Shown here: in pieces, positions 23,605 through 32,531 of the stretch
Layout: every line of letters starts with the position of its first letter
Numbering within the stretch: position 1 is the stretch's first letter
Source: DATARH01 sp050246595
GTDB lineage: Bacteria > Pseudomonadota > Alphaproteobacteria > ATCC43930 > CGMCC-115725
DNA length: 64,000 nucleotides
NCBI GenBank assembly: GCA_050246595.1
Contig: JBFWVT010000017.1
Location: 1 to 64,000 of the forward strand
Reading direction: 5' to 3'
Made by a program: the position numbers and the translations under genes
Notes under the pieces: generated by a model
What the model saw: only the letters and a program-made list of their open reading frames with translations
Database searches by the model: none
Told to the model about the DNA's origin: nothing

Positions 23605-25251
23605 CTACGCCGCCCCGCGCCGGTGCGAGAAGGCGGTTTCGGCTGATGTGATGAACTCCAACAGCGCGGCGCGGCCGCTGTCGTTGATCTTGCGGGCGCG
23701 TTGGATCGCGCCAGCGACCTCGCCGGGGTCGGTGATGCGCTCGCCCCAGCCGCCGAGATCGTTGGCCAGATTGGCGTAATTGCCGCCGAGATCGCGCGTG
23801 CGGTGTTTCTCGTGCGAGAACGCCATCGCCTGCGTCTCGATCGCCATCGTCGAGTTGTTGAGAACGATCGTCGTGATCGGGATGCCCGAACGTGCCGCGG
23901 TCTCGAAATCGAGACCGGTCATGCCGAACGCCGCGTCGCCCATGAAGTTGACGCACATCTTGTCGGGCGCGCCGACCTTGGCGCCGATCGCCAGACCGAG
24001 ACCGGTGCCGAGCTGGTGCGACTTGCCCCAGCCGAGATAGCCGCGCGGCTTTTTCGCGACGTAGAACGGCAGCAGCTGGTCGCGTGGGCTGCCGGAATCG
24101 TGCGTGACGATCGCGTCCTCCGACGGCACCACCCGCATGAACTCGGACATCACAAAATACGGGCAGATCGGCTTTTCGGTCGAGCGCAGCTTGGCCTCCC
24201 AGCGCGCTAGCCAGGCCTGTTTCAACTCGGCGATGCGCGGCCGCGCGCCGGTCTCGTGCGTCTTGCCGCCGAGCCGGTCCTTGGCAGCCTCGGCCAATTG
24301 CGCGAGGACGAGTTTGGCGTCGCCGAGGATCGGGATCGCGGTGTCGTTCGCCTTGTACAGATCGCGCGCATCGTTGGTCGCGTGGATGATTTTCTTTCCG
24401 GGCGGAATGATCGGGGTCGAGATGTTGTGTCTTGTCAGGCTCGTTCCGACCGCGAAGATCACGTCGCTGTCGAACAGGAATTGCCTTCCGTGCCCAGTAT
24501 AGACGACGCCGCCCGAGCCGAGAGCCAGCGCGTGGTCCTCGGGAAACGCGCTCTTGCCGTCGGTCGTGGTCATCACCGGGATGTCGAGCAGTTCGGCCAA
24601 GGCGAGCAATTCGGCACTGGCTTCGGCGTAGAGCACGCCCTGGCCGGCGATGATGATCGGCGATCTGGCCTCGATCAGCATCTTTGCGGCGTCGTCGATG
24701 TCGCGCGCGTCGCCGGACGAGCGGGTCGGGCGGATCGCGGTGTAATCGACATCGTTGCCGGCGAACTCGGATGTCATCACATCGGCCGGCACCTCGACCA
24801 TGACCGGACCGGTGCGGCCGTTTTTCAGCGCGTTAAAGGCGCGGCGCATCGCCGGCACGGTGTGCTCGGGCAGCAGCACCGGCTCGACATGCTTGGTGAC
24901 GCTCTCATAGGTGCGGGTCGAGTTGAACAGCGGCCACATCGTCGCGGTCTCGCGCGGGTGGCCGAGCGGGATCAGCAATATCGGGGTCGAGTCCGAATAG
25001 GCCGAGGCGATGCCGGCAAACGCGTTCTCGGCGCCGGGACCGTATTGCATCGCAAAGACGCCGGCCGGCTTGCCGTTGGCGACGCGGGCCGCCCCATCGG
25101 CCATATGGACGCCGACCCGCTCCTGGCGGCAGATCACCGGCCGCATGCCACCCGCCACCGCCGCCTCGATGATCGGCGTCGTCGGGAAACAGAACATTGT
25201 CGAGATCCCCTCGCGCTTCAGGATCTCGGTGATTGCATCCATGACCAGCAT
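23605..25251 (-). CDS. Thiamine-diphosphate-dependent enzyme (acetolactate synthase-like)
   Basis: A 548-residue enzyme with the three domains of the ThDP family. The catalytic Glu is in VICRQERVGVHMADGAAR, the central domain begins near SPIIIAGQGVLYAEASAEL, and the C-terminal ThDP/Mg motif is GDAAFGMTGLDFETAARSGI with IVLNN. The start MLVMDAITEIL follows aaaggga; the frame upstream is palindromic repeat sequence. Its relatives include acetolactate synthase, benzoylformate decarboxylase and oxalyl-CoA decarboxylase; without a small ilvN-type subunit nearby a catabolic decarboxylase or ligase role is more likely than valine synthesis. The substrate is not known. Confidence 0.85.
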   Translation of the reverse strand: MLVMDAITEILKREGISTMFCFPTTPIIEAAVAGGMRPVICRQERVGVHMADGAARVANGKPAGVFAMQYGPGAENAFAGIASAYSDSTPILLIPLGHPRETATMWPLFNSTRTYESVTKHVEPVLLPEHTVPAMRRAFNALKNGRTGPVMVEVPADVMTSEFAGNDVDYTAIRPTRSSGDARDIDDAAKMLIEARSPIIIAGQGVLYAEASAELLALAELLDIPVMTTTDGKSAFPEDHALALGSGGVVYTGHGRQFLFDSDVIFAVGTSLTRHNISTPIIPPGKKIIHATNDARDLYKANDTAIPILGDAKLVLAQLAEAAKDRLGGKTHETGARPRIAELKQAWLARWEAKLRSTEKPICPYFVMSEFMRVVPSEDAIVTHDSGSPRDQLLPFYVAKKPRGYLGWGKSHQLGTGLGLAIGAKVGAPDKMCVNFMGDAAFGMTGLDFETAARSGIPITTIVLNNSTMAIETQAMAFSHEKHRTRDLGGNYANLANDLGGWGERITDPGEVAGAIQRARKINDSGRAALLEFITSAETAFSHRRGAA

Positions 25252-25384
25252 CGGCGTGTTCCCTTTTGTTGAGGAAGGCGGTTCGGCGGAGCCTAGCGCC
25301 GGAACCACGCCCGCGCCAGCAGCCGGGCGCCGGGATCGTGACTCGGTTTGAATTTTGACCTTGCCGTTCTGCGGCGCCGGCGCT

Positions 25385-25426
25385 CCCGAGCCTGCCCCCG
25401 GATCAAGTCCGGGGCGGGCTCTCGGG
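25385..25426. repeat. Palindrome centred on ccggatcaagtccgg
   Basis: Nested arms: cccgag (25385) with ctcggg (25421-25426) outside and ccgga/tccgg inside. The core ccggatcaagtccgg is a frequent dispersed repeat in alphaproteobacterial genomes. Confidence 0.6.
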
Positions 25427-25544
25427 CCGACCGCAGGCCGGAGTCGCGACCGTCCCGAACTGGCGGTATGATCCGATCCCAAACGGAGGCGCTGTCTGAA
25501 GACAAATCAGCCCGAAGACAAGTCAGCTTGCCGAGGACGCTTCA

Positions 25545-25579
25545 GGACCGCCGGCCGGCCGGCGGGACGCCGGCGGTCC
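25545..25579. repeat. Palindromic repeat (GCGGTCC family, short form)
   Basis: ggaccgccggc (25545-25555) and gccggcggtcc (25569-25579) are perfect 11-bp inverted arms with a 13-base loop. The outer ends match those of the larger elements inside the kinase gene at 50254 and 50534. Confidence 0.7.
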
Positions 25580-25637
25580 CGAGGGGGTTACTCCGGGGCG
25601 GCGCATCAGGCCGACATCGGGCCGGCAACCGAGCCGA

Positions 25638-26330
25638 TCAGTCGCCGGTCGGGGCGATGCGGAATTCGATGATCCCCGGCACGGTGCAGAGATATTGCGA
25701 CAGCCGCGCGGCGGCAGCGCGATCCCGCGTGCGGATCACCATCCGGTACTCGAAAACCTTTCCCATTTCGGTCAGCCGATGCGACAGGTTCGCGATCGTG
25801 AACCCGTGCCGTCCGATCAGTGCCCGCAATTCCGGCTCGGGAATGATTGATTCCCGGACAAAGCGGATCGTGTGATGCGCGTAGAACTCCGACGGCAGCC
25901 GGGTCTCGACGGCGCGAAACACGCCGAGCACGATCAGCGTCGCGACGGTGCCGATCACCGCCGGGAGGTAGAAGCCGACCCCGACGAGAATGCCGATCGC
26001 GGCGGTCATCCAGATCGAGGCCGCCGTCGTCAGCCCGCGCACCGTCAGCCCTTCCTTGAAGATCACGCCGGCGCCGAGAAATCCGATCCCGGTCATGATC
26101 CCCTGCGCCATCCGGGTCGGGTCGGTACGGATCGCTTCGAGCGGTGTCGCGGTCATCCAGTCGCTTTGATAAACCGTGACGAGCATCAATAGGGTAGAGG
26201 CGACCGAAACCAGCGAGTGGGTTCGGAAACCGGCGGGACGGCCGTGAAACGTGCGCTCAAAACCGATCAGACCGCCGATCAGCAGCGCTACAGCAATCCG
26301 GGTGACGACCGCTATCTGTCCGTGATCCAT
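25638..26330 (-). CDS. MgtC/SapB family membrane protein
   Basis: A 230-residue protein. The N-terminal half is the MgtC membrane domain: LLIGGLIGFERTFHGRPAGF with the conserved GLIGxER and RTH elements (FRTHSLVSVAS), then GIGFLGAGVIFKEG and TTAASIWMTAAIGILVGVGF. The C-terminal soluble part (residues about 150-225) is ACT-like. MgtC proteins in pathogens affect Mg2+ homeostasis and survival in host cells; in environmental bacteria the role is unclear. The acyl-CoA ligase gene ends 50 bases upstream on the same strand. Confidence 0.88.
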   Translation of the reverse strand: MDHGQIAVVTRIAVALLIGGLIGFERTFHGRPAGFRTHSLVSVASTLLMLVTVYQSDWMTATPLEAIRTDPTRMAQGIMTGIGFLGAGVIFKEGLTVRGLTTAASIWMTAAIGILVGVGFYLPAVIGTVATLIVLGVFRAVETRLPSEFYAHHTIRFVRESIIPEPELRALIGRHGFTIANLSHRLTEMGKVFEYRMVIRTRDRAAAARLSQYLCTVPGIIEFRIAPTGD

Positions 26331-26379
26331 CGAAGTGGCCCCTGCGCAGCGGCCCCTGATCGGGGAATACGGCGCCCTC

Positions 26380-28017
26380 CTATCGGCCGGTCGGCCCCGC
26401 CTGCCCCCCGTACAATTCGCGCAGCCGCGTCTTCATGATTTTTCCCGTTGCGGTATGCGGCAGTTCATCGACGACGAGCACATCGTCGGGCAGCATCCAG
26501 CGCGGGAATTTTTCCGCCAGAAATGCGATCAGCGCGTCGCGTTCGGGTTTGCGTCCGGCCGGCAGACCCGAGCGCAGGGTCACAATCAGCAAGGGCCGTT
26601 CGCCCCAGCGCGGGTGCGGCACCGCGATCGCCGCCGCCTCGCCGACAGTCTCGTGCGCCATCGCGGCGTTTTCGAGATCGATCGAGCTGATCCATTCGCC
26701 GCCCGATTTGATGATGTCTTTCCTGCGGTCGGTGAGTTGCAGATACCCGTCCGGGTCGATCGTCGCGACATCGCCGGTGTGAAACCAGCCGTCCGGTTCG
26801 ACCGCCGAAGCGGTTGCCTCTTCGTCATTGTAATAGGCGCCGACGATCCACGGGCCGCGCACCAGCAATTCGCCGGCCGATTTTCCGTCATTCGGCAATT
26901 CGCGACCCTGATCGTCCACGATCTTCATCTCGACGCCGAACAGCGGACGGCCCTGTCTGGCGCGGATCGCGAGCTGCGCCTGCGGATCGAGCGCGGCGTG
27001 CTTGGCCTTCAGCAGCGCGGTCGTGCCGACCGGGCTCATCTCGGTCATGCCCCAGCCCTGGCAGACCTCGATACCGTGCCGTTCAAAGGCGGTGAACATC
27101 GACGGCGGCACCGCCGAGCCGCCCGACAGGATGCGGCGCAATGTCGAGCAGCGCGCCCCGCTCGCGCTCAGATGCGCCTCAAAGCCGAGCCACACGGTCG
27201 GCACGCCGAGGCTCAGCGTCACCCCCTCGCTCTCGAACAGCTCGTAGAGGCTGGCGCCGTCGAGATAGGGACCCGGCAGCACCAGCTTGACCCCGTTCAT
27301 CGGCGCGTAATACGGCACGCTCCAGCCGCAGGCGTGAAACATCGGCACGACCGGGCAGATCGCGTCGCGGCTCGATGCCGGGATGCCGTCCGGCAGCGAC
27401 ACGCCATAGGCGTGCAACAGCGTCGAGCGGTGCGTGTAAAGGACGCCTTTCGGCCTGCCGGTCGTCCCCGAAGTGTAACACAGCGCCGAGGCGGTCCATT
27501 CGTCGAATTCGGGCCAGACGAACCCGTCCTCGCTCTCGGAGGCGACCAGCTCGTCATGCGTCGCCAGCACCTTCAGATCGGTCTCGGCCGGTTCGAGCAG
27601 CACGATGCGCAGATCCGCCGGCAGTCGCGGGCGCAGCCGCTCGATCAAGGGGAGAAAACCGGTTTCGACAAACAGCAGCCGGTCCTGCGCGTGGTTGACG
27701 ATATAGACGATCTGCTCGTCGAACAGGCGCGGGTTGATCGTGTGGCACACCGCGCCGATGCCGGAGACGCCGTAATACAGCTCGACATGGCGGAAATTGT
27801 TCCAGGCCAAGGTGCCGACCCGGTCGCCGGGTCCGATCCCGAGCCGCAGCAGCGCGCGCGCCAGACGCCGCGAGCGGCGCTCGGCCTCTGCATAGGTGCA
27901 GCGGTGGATCGAGCGATCGCCGAGGCGCGAGGCGATCTCGGTATCGCCGTGATAGCGCGCCGCGTGCTCGATCAGGGTCGAGATCAGCAGCGGCCGCTCC
28001 GACATCAACCCGCGCAT
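26380..28017 (-). CDS. AMP-dependent acyl-CoA synthetase/ligase
   Basis: A 545-residue adenylate-forming enzyme that activates a carboxylic acid with ATP and transfers it to CoA. The start at 28017 follows ggagggaaagc. The P-loop-like motif is LCYTSGTTGRPKGVLYTHRS, followed by GWGMTEMSPVGT, the hinge/adenylation motif GWFHTGDVATIDPDGYLQLT with DRRKDIIKSGGEWIS, and the catalytic Lys in the C-terminal LPHTATGKIMKTRLRELY. It is most like medium/long-chain fatty acid CoA ligases of the FadD family. The exact chain length preference cannot be told. Confidence 0.9.
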   Translation of the reverse strand: MRGLMSERPLLISTLIEHAARYHGDTEIASRLGDRSIHRCTYAEAERRSRRLARALLRLGIGPGDRVGTLAWNNFRHVELYYGVSGIGAVCHTINPRLFDEQIVYIVNHAQDRLLFVETGFLPLIERLRPRLPADLRIVLLEPAETDLKVLATHDELVASESEDGFVWPEFDEWTASALCYTSGTTGRPKGVLYTHRSTLLHAYGVSLPDGIPASSRDAICPVVPMFHACGWSVPYYAPMNGVKLVLPGPYLDGASLYELFESEGVTLSLGVPTVWLGFEAHLSASGARCSTLRRILSGGSAVPPSMFTAFERHGIEVCQGWGMTEMSPVGTTALLKAKHAALDPQAQLAIRARQGRPLFGVEMKIVDDQGRELPNDGKSAGELLVRGPWIVGAYYNDEEATASAVEPDGWFHTGDVATIDPDGYLQLTDRRKDIIKSGGEWISSIDLENAAMAHETVGEAAAIAVPHPRWGERPLLIVTLRSGLPAGRKPERDALIAFLAEKFPRWMLPDDVLVVDELPHTATGKIMKTRLRELYGGQAGPTGR

Positions 28018-28140
28018 GCTTTCCCTCCGTCGCGCCAAACCGGGACCTGCCCCGACTATAACCGGAGCGCCGCGGCCGGTCTCGCCAATCGCGGCGGGCG
28101 GCGGTTTCGTGCATCGGTCGCGACGCACCTCCCCGACCAA

Positions 28141-28188
28141 GGACTGCCGGCCTCCTGGCCGGCATGCCGGCCAGGAGGCCGGCGGTCC
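28141..28188. repeat. Perfect 38-bp palindrome (GCGGTCC family)
   Basis: Bases 28146-28163 (gccggcctcctggccggc) and 28166-28183 are exact inverse copies around AT, and pairing extends outward with one mismatch to 28141-28188 (ggact/ggtcc). It sits just past the uvrA stop and may also act as its terminator. Confidence 0.85.
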
Positions 28189-28195
28189 GGTGAAG

Positions 28196-31054
28196 CTACC
28201 CCGTGCGGCGGCGGCGCTCCGGTACGGGTTGCGGCGTCAGATACGGCAGCAGATAGCGCCCGGTATGGCTGGCCTCGACCCGCGCGACCTCCTCCGGGGT
28301 GCCGGTGGCGACGATGTCGCCGCCGCCGTCGCCGCCCTCGGGACCGAGATCGATAAGCCAGTCGGCGGTCTTGATGACTTCGAGATTGTGTTCGATGACC
28401 AGCACCGTGTTGCCGGCATCGACCAGCGCGTGCAGCACTTCCAACAGTTTCTGCACATCTGCGAAATGCAGCCCGGTGGTCGGTTCGTCGAGAATGTACA
28501 GGGTCCGCCCGGTGGCGCGGCGCGACAATTCCTTCGCCAGTTTGACGCGCTGCGCCTCGCCGCCCGACAGGGTCGTGGCCGGCTGGCCGATCTTGATGTA
28601 TCCCAGCCCGACCCGCTGCAATGTCACCAGTTTGTCGCGGATCGCCGGCACCGCGCGGAAAAACTCCGCCCCCTCATCGACGGTCATATCCAAAACATCG
28701 GCGATCGATTTGCCGCGGAACAGCACCTCCAGGGTTTCGCGGTTGTAGCGTCTCCCTTTGCAGACATCGCATTGCACATAGACATCGGGCAAAAAGTGCA
28801 TCTCGATCTTGATGACGCCGTCGCCCTGACACGCCTCGCAGCGCCCGCCTTTGACATTAAAAGAAAACCGCCCCGGCGCGTAGCCGCGTGCCTTGGCTTC
28901 CGGCAGACCGGCAAACCAGTCGCGGATCGGCGTAAAGCAGCCGGTATAGGTCGCCGGGTTCGAGCGCGGCGTGCGGCCGATCGGCGACTGGTCGATATCG
29001 ACGATCTTGTCGAGATATTCGACGCCCTCCAAAGCCGTAAACGGCGCCGGGGTTTCGCGCGCGTTGTTGAGCCGTTTCGCCAATGCCTTGTACAAGGTCT
29101 CGACGATCAAGGTCGATTTGCCGCCGCCCGAAACGCCGGTGACGCAACAGAACGCGCCGAGCGGGATTTCGGCGGTTACATCCTTCAGATTGTTGCCGCG
29201 CGCCCCGATCAGCCGCAGGATTTGCCGGTCGTGGCCGCGCCGCCGCATTTCGGGCACGTCGATCCGGCGCGCCCCGGTCAGATATTGCCCGGTGATGCTG
29301 TCGGGGTTGCGCATAACCGTCTCGGGTGTCCCCTCGGCTACCAGATTGCCGCCATGCACCCCCGCCCCCGGCCCCATATCGACCAGCCAGTCGGCGGTAC
29401 GGATCGCCTCCTCGTCATGCTCGACAACGATGACCGTATTCCCCAGATCGCGCAGCCGTTTCAGCGTTTCGAGCAGGCGCGCGTTGTCGCGCTGGTGCAA
29501 CCCGATCGACGGCTCGTCGAGCACATAGAGCACCCCGGTCAGCCCGGAGCCGATCTGCGACGCCAGCCTTATGCGCTGGCTCTCGCCGCCTGACAGCGTC
29601 CCCGAGGCGCGCGCCAGGGTCAGATACTCCAGCCCGACATTGCGCAGAAACCCAAGCCGCTCGTTGATCTCCTTCAGAATGCGCGCGGCGATCTCCTGCT
29701 GCGCCGGGGTCAAGGTCGCGCCAATGCCCGAGAACCAGTCGAACGCCGCCGCGATCGACAGCGCAGCCGCCTCGCTGATGCTTTTCCCCGCCACCTTGAC
29801 CGCCAACGCCTCGGGTTTGAGCCGCGCACCCCGGCACACCTCGCAGGTCCGCGAATTCTGGTAACGCCCCAATTCCTCGCGCGTCCAGGCGCTGTCGGTC
29901 TCGCGAAACCGCCGCTCCATGTTCGGCAGCACGCCCTCGAACGGCCGCTCGGTCGAATACTGCTTCAGCCCGTCATCATAGGTCATGCGGATCGGCTCGC
30001 CGCCGGAGCCGTACAGGATCGTCTGCCGCATTTTCGCCGGCAGGTCGCGCCAGGGCGTGTGCATGTCCTGCTTGAAATACCGCGCCAGGCTTTCGAGCGT
30101 CTGCATGTAATAGGGCGACGACGAATGCGACCACGGGCTGACCGCGCCTTCGGACAGGGTGCGGCCGTGATCGTGCACAACGAGGTCGGGGTCGAAATAC
30201 AGCTTTGTGCCGAGCCCGTCGCAGGAAGGACAGGCGCCAAACGGGTTGTTGAACGAAAACAGCCTGGGTTCAATCTCGGAAATCGTAAACCCCGACACCG
30301 GACAGGCGAATTTGGCCGAAAAGACCGTCTCCTCGCTGCTGTCGGCGTTTTCCGTGATCGCGATACCGTCCGCCAGACCGAGCGCGGTCTCGAACGAATC
30401 GGCCAGACGGTTGCCGAGATCGGGTCCGACGACAAGCCGATCCACGACGACCGAGATATCGTGCGCGATATTCTTTTTCAACGCCGGGACTTCGTCGATC
30501 TCGTACATCGTCCCGTCGATCTTGATCCGCTGAAACCCGCGCTTCTGAAAGTCGAGAAATTCCTTGCGGTATTCGCCCTTGCGGCGGCGCGCCACCGGGG
30601 CCAGCAGATAGAGGCGGGTCCCCTCCGGCATCGCCAGCACGCGATCGACCATCTGCGACACGGTCTGGCTGACAATCGGCAAACCGGTCGCCGGCGAGTA
30701 CGGCACCCCGACTCGCGCCCATAACAGCCGCATATAATCGTAGATTTCGGTAACGGTGCCGACCGTCGAGCGCGGGTTTTTCGATGTCGTCTTCTGCTCG
30801 ATCGAGATCGCCGGCGACAGACCCTCGATCGAATCGACATCGGGTTTCTGCATCAATTCGAGAAACTGGCGGGCATAGGCGCTGAGGCTCTCGACATAGC
30901 GCCGCTGCCCCTCGGCATAGACCGTGTCAAAGGCCAGCGACGACTTGCCCGACCCGGACAGGCCGGTGATGACGACCAGGCTGTCGCGCGGCAAATCGAC
31001 ATCGATATTCTTCAGATTGTGCTCGCGCGCGCCGCGGATTCGGATCTGCTGCAT
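28196..31054 (-). CDS. uvrA: Excinuclease ABC subunit A
   Basis: A 952-residue DNA damage sensor of nucleotide excision repair. It has two ABC ATPase modules: Walker A GLSGSGKSSLAFDTVYAEGQ at the N-terminus and GVSGGGKSTLIVETLYKALA later, and signatures TLSGGESQRIRLASQIGSGL and TLSGGEAQRVKLAKELSRRA. Zinc fingers are CEVCRGARLKPEAL-type and CEACQGDGVIKIEM with CDVCKGRRYN; the first zinc module includes CPSCDGLG. The ATG MQQIRIRGAREHNLKNID is the family N-terminus. A LexA-type box lies 75 bases upstream. The ssb gene, often next to uvrA in this class, is absent here. Confidence 0.97.
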   Translation of the reverse strand: MQQIRIRGAREHNLKNIDVDLPRDSLVVITGLSGSGKSSLAFDTVYAEGQRRYVESLSAYARQFLELMQKPDVDSIEGLSPAISIEQKTTSKNPRSTVGTVTEIYDYMRLLWARVGVPYSPATGLPIVSQTVSQMVDRVLAMPEGTRLYLLAPVARRRKGEYRKEFLDFQKRGFQRIKIDGTMYEIDEVPALKKNIAHDISVVVDRLVVGPDLGNRLADSFETALGLADGIAITENADSSEETVFSAKFACPVSGFTISEIEPRLFSFNNPFGACPSCDGLGTKLYFDPDLVVHDHGRTLSEGAVSPWSHSSSPYYMQTLESLARYFKQDMHTPWRDLPAKMRQTILYGSGGEPIRMTYDDGLKQYSTERPFEGVLPNMERRFRETDSAWTREELGRYQNSRTCEVCRGARLKPEALAVKVAGKSISEAAALSIAAAFDWFSGIGATLTPAQQEIAARILKEINERLGFLRNVGLEYLTLARASGTLSGGESQRIRLASQIGSGLTGVLYVLDEPSIGLHQRDNARLLETLKRLRDLGNTVIVVEHDEEAIRTADWLVDMGPGAGVHGGNLVAEGTPETVMRNPDSITGQYLTGARRIDVPEMRRRGHDRQILRLIGARGNNLKDVTAEIPLGAFCCVTGVSGGGKSTLIVETLYKALAKRLNNARETPAPFTALEGVEYLDKIVDIDQSPIGRTPRSNPATYTGCFTPIRDWFAGLPEAKARGYAPGRFSFNVKGGRCEACQGDGVIKIEMHFLPDVYVQCDVCKGRRYNRETLEVLFRGKSIADVLDMTVDEGAEFFRAVPAIRDKLVTLQRVGLGYIKIGQPATTLSGGEAQRVKLAKELSRRATGRTLYILDEPTTGLHFADVQKLLEVLHALVDAGNTVLVIEHNLEVIKTADWLIDLGPEGGDGGGDIVATGTPEEVARVEASHTGRYLLPYLTPQPVPERRRRTG

Positions 31055-31404
31055 AGACGGACCTTAGCGCGGCCGGCGCTTGCCTGCCATCGCGGCGCAG
31101 CGGAGGGGGCTATGGGGCATAGAAACAGGAATAAAGTGGGAACATTCGGCGGGCTTTGGTAAGATGGGGTCTCCACGCTCCGTTTTGCATGCGGCGAATC
31201 GATGGCGGGCAGCGTCATCGAGGTGATCCGGATTGGCAATCCCGGCCGTTGCCCCGAACTGCGCTCGTGTACGGCAGCATGCAAAGCGCCAGTCGGAAGC
31301 CGGCAATCAGCGACGGCTGGCACATCCAGCAATCGGGCGAGCGAAAGGATCGTCCGAATCGCATCGTTCGGCAACAAGCTTCGTGTCTGACAAGGTTGCT
31401 CAAG
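31055..31404. other. Gap between uvrA and the PIN-like gene
   Basis: 350 bases without a supported gene. It holds the uvrA promoter region with its LexA-type box. Short frames exist on both strands but none has a ribosome site together with a recognisable product. Confidence 0.5.
31129..31143 (-). promoter_or_regulatory. Probable LexA (SOS) box upstream of uvrA
   Basis: On the minus strand GTTCCCACTTTATTC matches the alphaproteobacterial LexA operator GTTC-N7-GTTC at 7 of 8 fixed positions (second half ATTC). It ends 75 bases before the uvrA ATG, a usual place for SOS control of this gene. Confidence 0.5.
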
Positions 31405-32031
31405 ATGGGACTGGAGCACTGGGATTCCGAAAGAAGAAAATTTGTTCTATACCGAAGCGATCAGGAGCATGCCAGCGATTGCGCTCGTTTTCCGTTCGAA
31501 CGGATTCCACGGAATATCTTTTTAGATACAAATATAATAAACATACTCGTCAAGTACAGCGCACATGTTTTCGAACATGAGTCTATCCCGCTGGACACCG
31601 AACCAACGCTGGCGACCGATATTGAGGCTCTGATGCACGTGTTCTATATTGGCAGTCGGGCCAACTGGGATATCCAAGCCTCACCAAAGACAGTAAAAGA
31701 GCTTATGGACACCACGGATGAGGTATTGCGGAGTGAACTTGTTGAGTATGCAGTGGGGTTTATCAATCGGGAAGTCAACGCCGACGACCATAGATTCGCG
31801 GGAGATTTCGCGAGGCGAATAAGTGATTCGACTTTCCTAGCAGCTCTACCGGATATAGCTGACCGCGAGCTGGTCGGCTACGCCATTGGACTCGGCTGCG
31901 ACACTTTTTGTACTTGTGACAGAGCTACTATTGTAAAAAAGCGTAAGCGTCTAATACGAATGCCTCTGCGGATTATGACACCCGCTGAGTGGTGGGCACA
32001 CGTGAAACCCTGGGCAGGGCTTTGGGGCTAG
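31405..32031 (+). CDS. PIN-like domain protein, orphan
   Basis: A 208-residue protein, AT-richer than its neighbours. The segment IFLDTNIINILVKY resembles the first strand of PIN domains, with the metal-binding Asp, and near the C-terminus DRELVGYAIGLGCDTFCTCD and RATIVKKRKRL resemble the last acidic strand. PIN domains are Mg-dependent RNases in VapC-type toxins. It is longer than a typical VapC and no antitoxin gene precedes it. The ATG at 31405 was chosen because protein-like composition starts there; the open frame goes further up without support, and the ribosome site is weak. Acquisition by transfer is likely, function uncertain. Confidence 0.55.
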   Translation: MGLEHWDSERRKFVLYRSDQEHASDCARFPFERIPRNIFLDTNIINILVKYSAHVFEHESIPLDTEPTLATDIEALMHVFYIGSRANWDIQASPKTVKELMDTTDEVLRSELVEYAVGFINREVNADDHRFAGDFARRISDSTFLAALPDIADRELVGYAIGLGCDTFCTCDRATIVKKRKRLIRMPLRIMTPAEWWAHVKPWAGLWG

Positions 32032-32044
32032 CAAGCGAGTGTGG

Positions 32045-32070
32045 GGCGGAAAAGCGAAGCACATTTCGCC
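32045..32070. repeat. Short dispersed palindrome (ggcggaaaagcg type), second copy
   Basis: Begins ggcggaaaagcgaagc and ends tttcgcc. It matches 22005-22030 at 22 of 26 bases. Both copies border low-GC accessory genes. Confidence 0.55.
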
Positions 32071-32267
32071 TGTCGCCGGGGTATTCGGCGGTTGACGGGA
32101 GACGCTACATTCTCCCGCTTTACGGCAGCCTTGGTGGTGCGCATCGAGGTAGGGTTCGCGATCGCCGCAACCCTTTTCCGGCCTACCACACTCGACAACA
32201 AGATAGCGATCTTAGCGTCCGGAAGCCATCATTACCACGCATCACGTATCAAAGCGCGGGACGGAAT

Positions 32268-32531
32268 TCAGCGGCGAGGCTTGTCCGGTTCGGCTGTCGC
32301 GTGTTCCAGCACCTCGCGGATGAAGCGCGTATAGGGAATCCCCCGCGCCTTGGCCTTGGATTTTACCGCGTCCAGCAAGGCCGCCGGCAGACGCATGTTC
32401 AGCCGCGCCGCCTTTGCCTGAAACTCGAACCGCACCGGCTTGAATTGCGAAAAATCGAGATCGGACAGGTCCTGCTCAAGAAAGGCCTCAGCTTCCTCGT
32501 CGGTCGTCATTCTCGGAACTTTGCGCTTCAT
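32268..32531 (-). CDS. CopG/BrnA-type antitoxin
   Basis: An 87-residue protein. The N-terminal part (MKRKVPRMTTDEEAEAFLEQ) and the following acidic stretch DLSDLDFSQFKPVRFEF are the kind of toxin-binding arm seen in this antitoxin group, and the C-terminal part (LNMRLPAALLDAVKSKAKAR, then GIPYTRFIREVLEHA) is a ribbon-helix-helix DNA-binding fold. Such proteins neutralise BrnT-like RNase toxins and repress their own operon. The gene overlaps the end of a broken BrnT-like toxin gene, so it now appears to be an orphan. Ribosome site ggagat lies before the ATG. Confidence 0.75.
   Translation of the reverse strand: MKRKVPRMTTDEEAEAFLEQDLSDLDFSQFKPVRFEFQAKAARLNMRLPAALLDAVKSKAKARGIPYTRFIREVLEHATAEPDKPRR

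Larger units (their letters stand above)
25252..25637. other. Non-coding gap with two palindromes
   Basis: 386 bases without a supported gene. Two palindromes dominate: 25385-25426 (around ccggatcaagtccgg, with outer arms cccgag/ctcggg) and 25545-25579. The first 50 bases upstream of the ThDP-enzyme start presumably hold its promoter; no clear -35/-10 pair was recognised. Confidence 0.6.

Noticed and set aside
31156..31404. N-terminal extension of the PIN-like protein frame
   Set aside because: The extension has no ribosome site and a composition unlike the domain; the ATG at 31405 was preferred, though with low certainty.
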